From the NCBI GenBank assembly GCA_020859745.1, contig JAJBVQ010000190.1:1-6874 (forward strand): a stretch of 6,874 nt of DNA, read 5' to 3'. The notes under the pieces are model-generated. The model searched no databases and was not told where the DNA came from. It saw only the letters and a list, made by a program, of their open reading frames with translations. The translations under genes were made by a program, and so were the position numbers. Shown here piece by piece: positions 1-6,684 of this stretch (its first letter is position 1; every line of letters begins with the position of its first letter). The stretch comes from Rikenellaceae bacterium (GTDB lineage Bacteria > Bacteroidota > Bacteroidia > Bacteroidales > Rikenellaceae).

Positions 1-1359
1 GCAGTGAACCCTCCGGTTTACAGGGATGGCGACCGCCTGCATGTAGAACTGTCGCTCGGCACGGGCGGTACGGTTCTTTCGGCCAACGAGCAACTGATCC
101 TGACGCCGGTCGTCACCGACGGTAAGAACCGGATGACTCTCGCTCCCGTCGTTTTCACGGGACGCATCCGCCGGAAGGCCGACCTGCGCCGCGAACGGAT
201 ATACGGCACCCCGGCGCTTCCCGCAGGCACCCTGGAGAACATCATCCTGCGCAACCGGAAACAAGCGTCGGAAGTGAACTTCGTTTACATGGGCGATGTC
301 CCCTATGAGCCGTGGATGGCCGGGGGAAATCTGGTGCTTGACCGCGAGTTGAGGGGCTGCGCGGGCCATGCCACGGGCTTTTCGCCGTTGGTTCTGGCCC
401 GTGTGGCGGTGCCCGTGCAGCCGCGCCTGACGTTCCTCGTCCCTGCGGACGAACCGGTCAAACGGCGCAGCGAACAGATCACCGTAGTCGTGCATTTCCC
501 GCAGGGCCGTTCGGTGCTGCTCCGCAGCTTCGCCGACAACCGCCGCGAGCTGCAACGCATCGACAGCCTCACGGCCCGTTTGAAAGATAACGACAGCATA
601 ACGGTCGAGAACCTCTACCTGAAAGGATACGCCTCTCCGGAGGGTACGTATGCCTTCAACACGAGGCTTTCCGCCGACCGCGTGGGTTCGATCCGCCGAT
701 ACCTGCACGAGCGTTTCTCCATTCCCGAATCGGATTTCACCACGGCGACCGTACCCGAGGACTGGGACAGCCTGCGCCACTGGGTCGCTGCGTCCGACCT
801 CTCCACGCGGGACGAGGTGCTGGCCGTGATCGAAACGGTGTCTGATCCGGACGCCCGCGACGCCGCTATCCGGAAGATCGACAACGGGAAGACCTACCTG
901 CAATTACTGCACGACATCTATCCGCAGTTGCGCCGCGTAGACTACCGGGTGGGATATATGCCCTCAGCCTTTACTCTGGAACAGAGCCGCCGGTTGATCG
1001 AATCCCGCCCCGAGTGGCTGAGCCTGGCCGAGATGTGCCGGCTGGCCGAATCCTATCCCGAGAACTCCCCCGAGCGGGCTTATGTCTGCGCCGTGGCGAT
1101 GAAATATTATCCCGACGATCCCAATGCGTGCAACAACCTGGCGACGGTCGCCCTGCGGCGGGGCGATACGCAGATGGCGCGGCGCTGCCTGAACCGGTGT
1201 GCGGACGACCCCCGGCTGCTCAACAACATGGGCGTGCTGTATCTGGCCGAGGGCGACCGGGATAAGGCGCAAGACTGCTTCGCGCTGGCCGCGAAGAACG
1301 GTTCCGCGGAGGCCGCTTACAACCTGTCCCATTTCGACGATCTGAAATGCGACAGGTAA
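1..1359 (+). CDS. DUF3868 / OmpA-like / TPR protein of a fimbrial locus (5' partial)
   Basis: Reading is open to the first base, and the GTG at base 4 is probably not the true start. The protein begins directly with a mature-type strand (NPPVYRDGDRLHVELSL) and has no signal peptide, so the start should lie upstream of the window. Numbering from that GTG, residues 1-135 resemble the DUF3868 domain found beside Bacteroidales fimbrial genes (LILTPVV, LAPVVFTGR, LRRERIYG). Residues 158-235 resemble an OmpA C-terminal domain: VVVHFPQG, then GYASPEGTYAFNTRLSADRV. Residues 250-320 hold a segment usual in these proteins (EDWDSLRHWV ... DIYPQLRRVDYRVGYMP). Residues 353-440 form TPR-like helices (NNLATVALRRGDTQMARRC, LNNMGVLYLAEGDRDKAQDC). 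The likely site of action is the periplasm or outer membrane, as an assembly or anchoring partner of the lipoproteins downstream. The OmpA motif has Ser-Pro where peptidoglycan binders usually have Asp, while Arg226 is kept. Domain calls are by motif recall only. The family is fairly sure; the exact role is unknown. Confidence 0.85.
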   Translation, partial: AVNPPVYRDGDRLHVELSLGTGGTVLSANEQLILTPVVTDGKNRMTLAPVVFTGRIRRKADLRRERIYGTPALPAGTLENIILRNRKQASEVNFVYMGDVPYEPWMAGGNLVLDRELRGCAGHATGFSPLVLARVAVPVQPRLTFLVPADEPVKRRSEQITVVVHFPQGRSVLLRSFADNRRELQRIDSLTARLKDNDSITVENLYLKGYASPEGTYAFNTRLSADRVGSIRRYLHERFSIPESDFTTATVPEDWDSLRHWVAASDLSTRDEVLAVIETVSDPDARDAAIRKIDNGKTYLQLLHDIYPQLRRVDYRVGYMPSAFTLEQSRRLIESRPEWLSLAEMCRLAESYPENSPERAYVCAVAMKYYPDDPNACNNLATVALRRGDTQMARRCLNRCADDPRLLNNMGVLYLAEGDRDKAQDCFALAAKNGSAEAAYNLSHFDDLKCDR

Positions 1360-1430
1360 ACACTTTTACTTATTATAAAAAATCTATCCAATATATTTAT
1401 AAAATCATCCTTATTCTTATTTAAAAAACT
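1360..1430 (+). promoter_or_regulatory. AT-rich intergenic leader, probable promoter of the lipoprotein operon
   Basis: This 71-base gap is strikingly AT-rich next to its GC-rich flanks and is the only sizeable gap between genes in the cluster. TATATTTA at 1392-1399 fits the Bacteroidetes -7 box (TAnnTTTG) in seven of eight positions. No well-spaced TTTG -33 box is seen; the nearest T-rich candidate is at 1363-1366, somewhat too far upstream. The bases just before the ATG (TTAAAAAACT) are the A-rich type of leader that Bacteroidetes use in place of a Shine-Dalgarno site. No GC-rich hairpin follows the upstream gene, so read-through from it into the lipoprotein genes is also possible. No long inverted repeats that would suggest an invertible promoter were found. 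Confidence 0.45.
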
Positions 1431-2513
1431 ATGAAAACAATTTATCATTTGTTCGTCTTGGCGGTTTTCGCCGCCGGGACGGCATCTTGTTCCGGCGGAA
1501 GGGAAAAAACGGATCCCGGCCCCATGGCCAGGGGGGAGGTCCGGTTCGACCTCGCCGTTCCGCAACGGGCGCGCGGCCCGGTCTACACAGCCGACGGGTT
1601 CCGGATTCTCGCCTTCCGGAAGAACGGGTCGGATTACACCTATTTACAGGATGTGCCGCTCGGCGGCCTGAATTACGCCGACGGAAAATTCTCCGGAACG
1701 GTACAACTGCCCTCGGGAGATTACAAATTCCTGCCCTCTTACGGCCTCGTGGCCCCGGGCAATTATTCGTGGCCCTTATTGGTAAGCGCAGCACTTAACG
1801 ACGAGCTTTACGTAACGCATACCCGGGAGAGCTTCCCGGCGGTCTTCATGCTTAACCGGCCGCTCGACGAGGTTCCCTCCTATTCCGTATCGCCCGATGG
1901 GCCTAAACAGACGGTGAGCGCAAAGCTGCGCCGTGCCGTGTCGCGCGTCGATCTGCTCTTCATCCGGGCGGACAAAGACGCTGCCACGGGCGACTACGTG
2001 GAGAAAGCGGGCGTTGACGTGTTCGGCCCGGAGAAACTGGCGACCGTCAAATTGTCGTTCGCCGGCGCCAACAGCCGGCTCGGGCTTTCGGGTGAAAAGG
2101 CGGCCGGAACGTTCGACGCCGAACATACGATCGCCGTCCCGGCCGATGTGATGACCATGGGCACGGGACTTTCCACGGCGGTCGGCAGGGAGGGATACGA
2201 CTTCGAAAACGTGCTGCCCGCCGACATCATTTCCGGTTCGGCGCACCTGAAAGGCACCTACCTGATTCCCAACGCGGACAATACCGCCACGACCGGATTC
2301 TCGATGCTGCTTACATCGGGCGAGGGATCCACGCGCACCATCGCGTTGGCGGACAAGATCCCCGTCGAGCGAAACAAGGCTACGCTGATCCGCATCTATG
2401 TGCTGGGCGCCGATCTCTTTGCCAAAGGCATACGGCTCGAGGCGGAGGTCGATACCGCATGGGACGGCTCGAACTTCGTGGACGAAGAGATTGACACACC
2501 GACGAACGCTTAA
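1431..2513 (+). CDS. Fimbrillin-like / FimB-Mfa2-like lipoprotein (first of five)
   Basis: This 360-residue protein starts with a signal peptide whose lipobox ends at Cys20 (AAGTASC), so it should be lipidated and held at the outer membrane or cell surface. Motifs shared with its neighbours are FRILAFRKNG (57-66), LPSGDYKFLPSYG (93-105), AKLRRAVSRVDLLF (164-177), LKGTYLIP (273-280) and a C-terminal EVDTAWDGSN (339-348) followed by an acidic tail. These fit the two-domain beta-sandwich seen in type V pilus subunits. Arginines 46-49 (QRARG) lie near the position where P. gingivalis pilins are cut by an arginine protease before donor-strand exchange, so a structural subunit is plausible. It lacks the second cysteine of the FimB/Mfa2 anchor start. 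As the first gene after the AT-rich leader it is likely the best expressed, which would suit a main subunit, but that is inference. The ATG is supported by the signal peptide directly after it and the A-rich leader before it. Confidence 0.8.
   Translation: MKTIYHLFVLAVFAAGTASCSGGREKTDPGPMARGEVRFDLAVPQRARGPVYTADGFRILAFRKNGSDYTYLQDVPLGGLNYADGKFSGTVQLPSGDYKFLPSYGLVAPGNYSWPLLVSAALNDELYVTHTRESFPAVFMLNRPLDEVPSYSVSPDGPKQTVSAKLRRAVSRVDLLFIRADKDAATGDYVEKAGVDVFGPEKLATVKLSFAGANSRLGLSGEKAAGTFDAEHTIAVPADVMTMGTGLSTAVGREGYDFENVLPADIISGSAHLKGTYLIPNADNTATTGFSMLLTSGEGSTRTIALADKIPVERNKATLIRIYVLGADLFAKGIRLEAEVDTAWDGSNFVDEEIDTPTNA
1531..1536 (+). repeat. G6 homopolymer tract early in the first lipoprotein gene
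   Basis: A run of six G lies within codons 34-36, shortly after the signal-peptide region, and an A6 run lies at 1504-1509. Slippage here would cut the protein off almost entirely. A run of six is short for true phase variation, so it is noted as a possible weak mutational hotspot only. Confidence 0.3.
2448..2474 (+). repeat. Direct repeat copy A (WDG-motif coding)
   Basis: These 27 bases encode VDTAWDGSN near the end of the first lipoprotein gene. They match the copy at 6628-6654 in 25 of 27 positions, in the same reading frame and orientation. The match may reflect a conserved protein motif combined with shared codon choice, or a recent exchange between paralogous genes. Confidence 0.6.
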
Positions 2514-2525
2514 AACCGGCCAATC

Positions 2526-3482
2526 ATGAAAACCATATGTTTAGCAGCCATCGCTATGGCTGCCCTCGCCGTCACGGCCTGTTCGGAGTCGGCGCAGGAG
2601 ACCGTCGTCGCTCCCGGTTCGTCCGGGACGCATGTCACCATGCAACGGGAAGGGACGCAGGACGTGTCGGTCTACGCGTTTCGCCGGCAGGGCGAAGCCT
2701 TCCTGTTCGATACCCTCTATCGGGACGGGTGGACACCCGACGGAACCCTGTCGGTGCGTATGCCTGCCGGACTCTACAAGTTTCTGTTCGTCAGCGGGGC
2801 CGGGGAGAATCTCGCCTTGCAGCCGTCGCCGCTGACGCGGCAGACGACGTGGGAACAAACCGCTTTTGCGTTGCGGGAAGACCCCGCCGCACCGGGCTCG
2901 TATCTTCCGGCCGACGAACTATTCCTCCAATCTCCCGCTTCGGACGCCGAAGCCGTCTATACGATTACCGGCAAGGATGCGACCGTTTCGGCCCGGCTGA
3001 CACGCGTTGTCAGCCGGATAGGGATCACCCTCAAAAGGGGTTACCCTGACGGAACGGGATATGTCGAGGTGCCTTACACGCTCCCGCACACCGTGCTGGA
3101 CGAGATCGACCGGATCGAATTGACGGCCCGGAATGCGGGCCTGCGGGTACGTCCGGGCGGAAGCGAGGGCAAGGCTTCGGTGACGGCTATACTCGCCGCT
3201 TCGGATTACGAGGAGCTCAACGAGCAGGGGTTCGTGAGGCTCGAAGGGCCTCTGGTCATCCCGCCGGCCGGCGGGGAGGAGATCGAACTCGATATTTCGG
3301 TCGTTCCCGTGGCGGGAGCCGCGCTCCGTCCGGCTCAACTGCGGCTGACGGGAAAGGCCGAACGCAACAAACGGCTTGACGTAACGCTCTGGATCACTTC
3401 GGGATATCCCGTGATCGGCGTCGAGATCGACGTCACGCCGATCGACCGGGAACAGGAGGGCGATTCGGGTATTTGGGAATAA
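2526..3482 (+). CDS. FimB/Mfa2-like fimbrial lipoprotein (second of five)
   Basis: This 318-residue protein has a short signal peptide (MKTICLAAIAMAALAVTAC) with the lipid cysteine at 19. It shares the cluster's motif order: VSVYAFRRQG (47-56), MPAGLYKFLFVSG (79-91), ARLTRVVSRIGITL (156-169), RLEGPLVIPP (238-247) and the late strand VIGVEIDVTP (296-305). There is no VDxxWDG end; the tail is acidic and ends in IWE. After the lipid cysteine the protein has no cysteine at all, unlike the next gene. The only N-terminal arginine before the first conserved strand is Arg41. It starts 12 bases after the previous stop, so it is surely co-transcribed. A minor or accessory pilus subunit is the best reading. 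The family assignment rests on weak motif similarity to its neighbours, so FimB/Mfa2-like is less certain than for the last gene of the operon. Confidence 0.7.
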   Translation: MKTICLAAIAMAALAVTACSESAQETVVAPGSSGTHVTMQREGTQDVSVYAFRRQGEAFLFDTLYRDGWTPDGTLSVRMPAGLYKFLFVSGAGENLALQPSPLTRQTTWEQTAFALREDPAAPGSYLPADELFLQSPASDAEAVYTITGKDATVSARLTRVVSRIGITLKRGYPDGTGYVEVPYTLPHTVLDEIDRIELTARNAGLRVRPGGSEGKASVTAILAASDYEELNEQGFVRLEGPLVIPPAGGEEIELDISVVPVAGAALRPAQLRLTGKAERNKRLDVTLWITSGYPVIGVEIDVTPIDREQEGDSGIWE

Positions 3483-3494
3483 AAAATTACGGAG

Positions 3495-4574
3495 ATGAAA
3501 CGAAATTATCTATATAGGATTTACGGAGCGTTGATCCTGCTGCTCGGCACGGCCTGCACCACCGACCGGCAGGATGAGTGTGTCCCCTGCAAAAAAACCG
3601 GCACCGTGGAGGTGCGGCTTGCCGAGGCGCTTCCTCCGGAGGGGCTGGAAACCCCGCTCTACCTCTTCCGGCGAAACGCCGGAACGCAAGACGAATATAT
3701 CTATGTCCGCAGTTACGGACCGGTCGCGGACGGCCAAACGTTCCAGTGGCCGCTCTCCGAGATCGCGGCCAGCGATTACCGTTTCCTGATGATCGCCCAG
3801 CCCGCCGGCGGAGCCTGGCTCACGCTGCGGACGGCGGACGGCGCCCCTTATGCGCCGGGTGCGACCTGGGACGCCCTGCGGCTGACGAGCGCTTCGGGCA
3901 GTGTCGGGCCGGACGGCTATTGCGGTTTTACCGACCTGAGCGGGGCGGCGATGCAGAAAGACGGAACCGTCCGGCTGAAACTCACGCGCATCGCGGGACA
4001 GGTGCTGTTCGATTTCTTCCGCACCGGCGGCTCGGTGTCGCAGCCGGAGAGCGTGATTTCGACCGACGTGGAGTCGGTGATCGACCGGGTCGCGGAGATC
4101 GAGATCGAATACTTCGATCCCACCGTGTCGCTGCGCTTCGATGAAAACGGGGTGCTGATCCCCGCCGCGTATGCCGCCGAGCCGCTGAAGCAGCGCATCC
4201 TGCCCGCCATGGAGAATTATAAGGTTTCGCTTCCGCAGGCCGACAAGGGGCTCGAAGTTTACGACGCATCCCTGCGCGGCAGCCTGCGCATGGAAGGTGC
4301 CTATGTGCTGCCGTCGGATTCGAGGCTTCGTGTCAATCTTACTTTCACCTATTACGATACGACGCCGATCTGCGGCAACGACCATGCGGGCGACCATTCC
4401 GAATCGTGTTACGAACAGCAGCGGATGTCGCTCGCCTTGCCGCCGGCAGGTTCGCAGACGGGGCTTCCGGTCGCTGGGGATTGCTTCACGGTCAACAAGG
4501 CCGGGCTGCGCTGCGACCGGATCATCGACGTGGCGGTCGGCGGAAGTATCGTGACGGAGTTCGACTGGTTATAA
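3495..4574 (+). CDS. FimB/Mfa2-type lipoprotein with a Cys/His-rich insert (third of five)
   Basis: This 359-residue lipoprotein has its lipobox at LLLGTAC, lipid Cys21. Cys29 follows after seven residues, the same spacing as in the last gene of the operon and as in the usual FimB/Mfa2 start, and Cys32 makes a CxxC with it (ECVPCKKTG). Shared strands are LYLFRRNAG (55-63), SDYRFLMIAQP (93-103), LKLTRIAGQVLFDFF (161-175), MEGAYVLP (266-273) and a shortened end, VTEFDWL. It has seven cysteines besides the lipid one. Residues 293-305 read CGNDHAGDHSESC, with two Cys, two His and acidic residues close together, which is absent from the neighbours. This could be a disulfide loop or a metal site. 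GGAG touches the ATG at 3491-3494 and is too close to act as a normal ribosome-binding site; the A-rich bases at 3481-3486 are a better leader. Likely an anchor-like or minor tip subunit. Confidence 0.75.
   Translation: MKRNYLYRIYGALILLLGTACTTDRQDECVPCKKTGTVEVRLAEALPPEGLETPLYLFRRNAGTQDEYIYVRSYGPVADGQTFQWPLSEIAASDYRFLMIAQPAGGAWLTLRTADGAPYAPGATWDALRLTSASGSVGPDGYCGFTDLSGAAMQKDGTVRLKLTRIAGQVLFDFFRTGGSVSQPESVISTDVESVIDRVAEIEIEYFDPTVSLRFDENGVLIPAAYAAEPLKQRILPAMENYKVSLPQADKGLEVYDASLRGSLRMEGAYVLPSDSRLRVNLTFTYYDTTPICGNDHAGDHSESCYEQQRMSLALPPAGSQTGLPVAGDCFTVNKAGLRCDRIIDVAVGGSIVTEFDWL
3591..3597 (+). repeat. A7 homopolymer tract
   Basis: Seven A in a row sit in codons 33-35 of the third lipoprotein gene, just after the CxxC. 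Loss or gain of one base would stop the protein near its N terminus. Similar T7 runs occur in the next gene at 4628-4634 (in the signal-peptide codons) and 5721-5727 (near its 3' end). Confidence 0.4.
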
Positions 4575-4593
4575 AAAGCAAAAACGAACGGTT

Positions 4594-5751
4594 ATGAAGA
4601 ATTACTTTGTGATAAGCGCTTTGACGCTTTTTTTGGCGGTCGGATGTTCGAAAGAAAAGCCCGTCGTGCACCCGCAACCGCCGGTGGCCGTCCGCTTCCG
4701 GATGGAGGCGCCTATCGACACGTATACATCGGTGGAGCCGATGACGCGGTCGACGGCCTACGTGAGTAGGCTGTGGAATCAATGCAAGGCGTTGATCCTG
4801 AGAAAGATCGATAGCCGGTGGGTCGTGGACGGCACCCAGACCATACTGCTGGATGCCGATTTCGGGCCGTGGTCCCAAGTGTGGATTACGGGCAATATGT
4901 CGCCGTGCTCCTTCGGCTTCGAAATGAGGCCCGGCGATTACCGTATCGTGGCGGTTATCAACCCTATGGCCGCCCAGTGGAATGGAGCGTTGACGCCCGG
5001 CACGGTGGTGGCCGACGATAAAGACCCCTCGCTGAGGACACCGCCCTTGTTAACCTACACGATTTTGACGGAGGATCAATATGCCGGCAATAGATTCCTT
5101 TCGCGCGAGATTTTCGTCGCCGTGGCCGATTTCACAGTGCCCAAGAGCGGCGACCTGCACGGGTCGGGTATGAGTACGGTGGCGCTGCAAGCTGAGCGCC
5201 GCGTGGGAAAGTTCCGCATCCTGCTGAAGGATAAACCCTCTCCGAAACATAAATACACGTTCCTAGTCACGGCGCATACTTTCCACGGAATTTTTAAGGC
5301 CGAACAGCCTTTTGCCGAGGGGATCGATGCGCTCGGGGGGATGTATTACTCCGAATCGGGCCTCTACGAACTGCCGTGGTGCATGTCCACGATGGGGACT
5401 TTCCACCTCGCGGACGGCGGGTCCTCCTACCAGTTGTGCCAGGTCAATTCGACGGTCTTTTCCCCCTTTCTTTTCATCGACCCGGCGCAGGAGGAACTGC
5501 CGTTCGAAATTTCGGATATCTACATTACGGGTCAAGATAACGGTTTGGATTATCGAACCGACAGCACATTCTCCCGGACGCTTGCCGCAAGCAAGATAAC
5601 GGGCATCGTGTTCCAAACGAACGATACGGTCTTTAAACCTTCGTCGAATCCGACGGTCGGTATCGAGGAGGCGACCGACGAGAAGGGCGATCCGGAAAAT
5701 GCGGCGCGGATTTTCGATCCTTTTTTTGAATGGAATGCGCCAAATAATTAA
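4594..5751 (+). CDS. Diverged fimbrillin-like lipoprotein, possible tip or accessory subunit (fourth of five)
   Basis: At 385 residues this is the longest of the five lipoproteins. The signal peptide MKNYFVISALTLFLAVGC gives lipid Cys18, followed by SKEK. MTRS at 50-53 is a typical fimbrillin N-terminal element and offers Arg52 as a possible trimming site. The first strand (CKALILRKIDSRW, 64-76), MRPGDYRIVAVIN (111-123), LQAERRVGKFRILL (198-211) and FLFIDPAQEELPFEIS (292-307) match the cluster's motif order, but with long insertions between them (about 125-195 and 213-290). The C terminus differs from the other members: there is no WDG motif, and it ends in FDPFFEWNAPNN after an acidic stretch. 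The gap before it (19 bases) is the widest in the lipoprotein block and A-rich (AAAAAGCAAAAACG), a good leader. The extra size and inserts would suit a tip or adhesive subunit, but this is inference; I recognise no named adhesin domain. Confidence 0.65.
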   Translation: MKNYFVISALTLFLAVGCSKEKPVVHPQPPVAVRFRMEAPIDTYTSVEPMTRSTAYVSRLWNQCKALILRKIDSRWVVDGTQTILLDADFGPWSQVWITGNMSPCSFGFEMRPGDYRIVAVINPMAAQWNGALTPGTVVADDKDPSLRTPPLLTYTILTEDQYAGNRFLSREIFVAVADFTVPKSGDLHGSGMSTVALQAERRVGKFRILLKDKPSPKHKYTFLVTAHTFHGIFKAEQPFAEGIDALGGMYYSESGLYELPWCMSTMGTFHLADGGSSYQLCQVNSTVFSPFLFIDPAQEELPFEISDIYITGQDNGLDYRTDSTFSRTLAASKITGIVFQTNDTVFKPSSNPTVGIEEATDEKGDPENAARIFDPFFEWNAPNN

Positions 5752-5763
5752 ATACCCGAAGCC

Positions 5764-6684
5764 ATGAAAAGTTTATCATATATTTCGTTAGCGCTCTTCT
5801 GCCTGTTGGGCGCCGTATCGTGTGTCAAGGAGGATCTCGACGCTTGTCCGCCCGAAGGCGGCGGCGTGACGGTCGCACTCCGGGTCGAGAAGTTCCGAAC
5901 CCGGTCGCCCTACGCGCCGGAGGATCTGGAGGAGAATTTTGCCGCGCGCATCCATTCGCTGCATTACATGCTCTATGCCGATGGACGGCTGATGGAGCAG
6001 GGCGATTTGGACGACGTGCAGTCTGCGGGCGGTGATACGTACGTTTACCGCCACGATCCGCTGCCTTTCGGGTCGTACCGGCTGGTTTTCACGGCGAATG
6101 TCGCCGCAGGCGTGATGGACGGGAGTCCGGATACGCCGGAGAGCTGTTACGTCGTTTATCAGAAAGATGGCAAGGACGACGACTCTTTCCGCACCGATCT
6201 CCCGTTCGAGGTGACTTGTCCCCGCAGCAATAAGTTCGAAACCGTTTTGCAGCGCATACACGGCGTGACGCGTTTCCGCTTTGAGCAGCTCCCGACGCTG
6301 ATCACTGCTGTCGAGGTTTCGCTTGACGGGGTCGGGGAACGGATGCCGCTGGCCGGGGAGCCTGACATGCCGTGTACGGTGGCTAAGCGGGATGCGGAGG
6401 CGGACTGGATTTCGCGCGACGCCGTCACGTTGACGCTGGGGACTTTTCCCACCCTGCCGGGGGACAGGACGTCGTGGCGACTGAAACTTTATGCCGGGGA
6501 TCCGACGGTTCCCGTTTACGACCGGCTGGTGACGGATACCTTGCGGATCGAGCGCAACCAGTTGCTCGAACTCACGACGCGTTTCAAGGACGACGATTTT
6601 CCGGGCGGTATCGATTTTTCGGTCGATGTCGATACCGACTGGGACGGCTCGAACGAGGGCGGCGGCGGAGTCGAGGTTTTATAG
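5764..6684 (+). CDS. FimB/Mfa2-family fimbrial anchor lipoprotein
   Basis: This 306-residue protein carries the most recognisable family signature in the window: a lipobox ending at Cys20, then CVKEDLDACP with the second cysteine at 28, the standard start of Bacteroidales FimB/Mfa2 proteins. In P. gingivalis these proteins anchor the fimbria in the outer membrane and limit its length. Further strands are IHSLHYMLYADG (63-74), LPFGSYRLVFTANV (100-113), VLQRIHGVTRFRFE (161-174), YDRLVTDTLRIERNQLLEL (252-270) and the end FSVDVDTDWDGSN (285-297) with a Gly-rich tail. The signal peptide fixes the start, and the gene follows the previous stop by 12 bases. It is last in the operon, whereas fimB and mfa2 in P. 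gingivalis come second, right after the major pilin. Family assignment is fairly sure; the anchor role in this organism is by analogy. Confidence 0.85.
   Translation: MKSLSYISLALFCLLGAVSCVKEDLDACPPEGGGVTVALRVEKFRTRSPYAPEDLEENFAARIHSLHYMLYADGRLMEQGDLDDVQSAGGDTYVYRHDPLPFGSYRLVFTANVAAGVMDGSPDTPESCYVVYQKDGKDDDSFRTDLPFEVTCPRSNKFETVLQRIHGVTRFRFEQLPTLITAVEVSLDGVGERMPLAGEPDMPCTVAKRDAEADWISRDAVTLTLGTFPTLPGDRTSWRLKLYAGDPTVPVYDRLVTDTLRIERNQLLELTTRFKDDDFPGGIDFSVDVDTDWDGSNEGGGGVEVL
6628..6654 (+). repeat. Direct repeat copy B (WDG-motif coding)
   Basis: This is the partner of the copy at 2448-2474, encoding VDTDWDGSN at the end of the last lipoprotein gene. The two copies differ at only two adjacent bases (CA versus AC), which changes one residue, Ala to Asp. 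They lie about 4.2 kb apart and bracket the other three lipoprotein genes. Confidence 0.6.

Noticed and set aside
1360..1430. Invertible promoter, as seen in some Bacteroidetes surface loci
   Set aside because: No pair of inverted repeats long enough for a site-specific recombinase was found in or next to the gap, and no recombinase gene is present in the window.
2537..3049. 170-codon plus-strand frame inside the second lipoprotein gene
   Set aside because: It overlaps in another frame a gene with a clear signal peptide and family motifs. Its own product is Arg-rich and looks like a frame shadow.
3491..3494. GGAG as a Shine-Dalgarno site for the third lipoprotein gene
   Set aside because: It directly abuts the ATG with no spacing, and Bacteroidetes generally do not rely on such sites.
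3510..4397. Long minus-strand reading frame (295 codons) opposite the third lipoprotein gene
   Set aside because: It lies wholly inside a well-supported gene on the other strand, has an Arg/Gly/Ala-rich composition typical of antisense frames in GC-rich DNA, and shows no recognisable domain or signal peptide.
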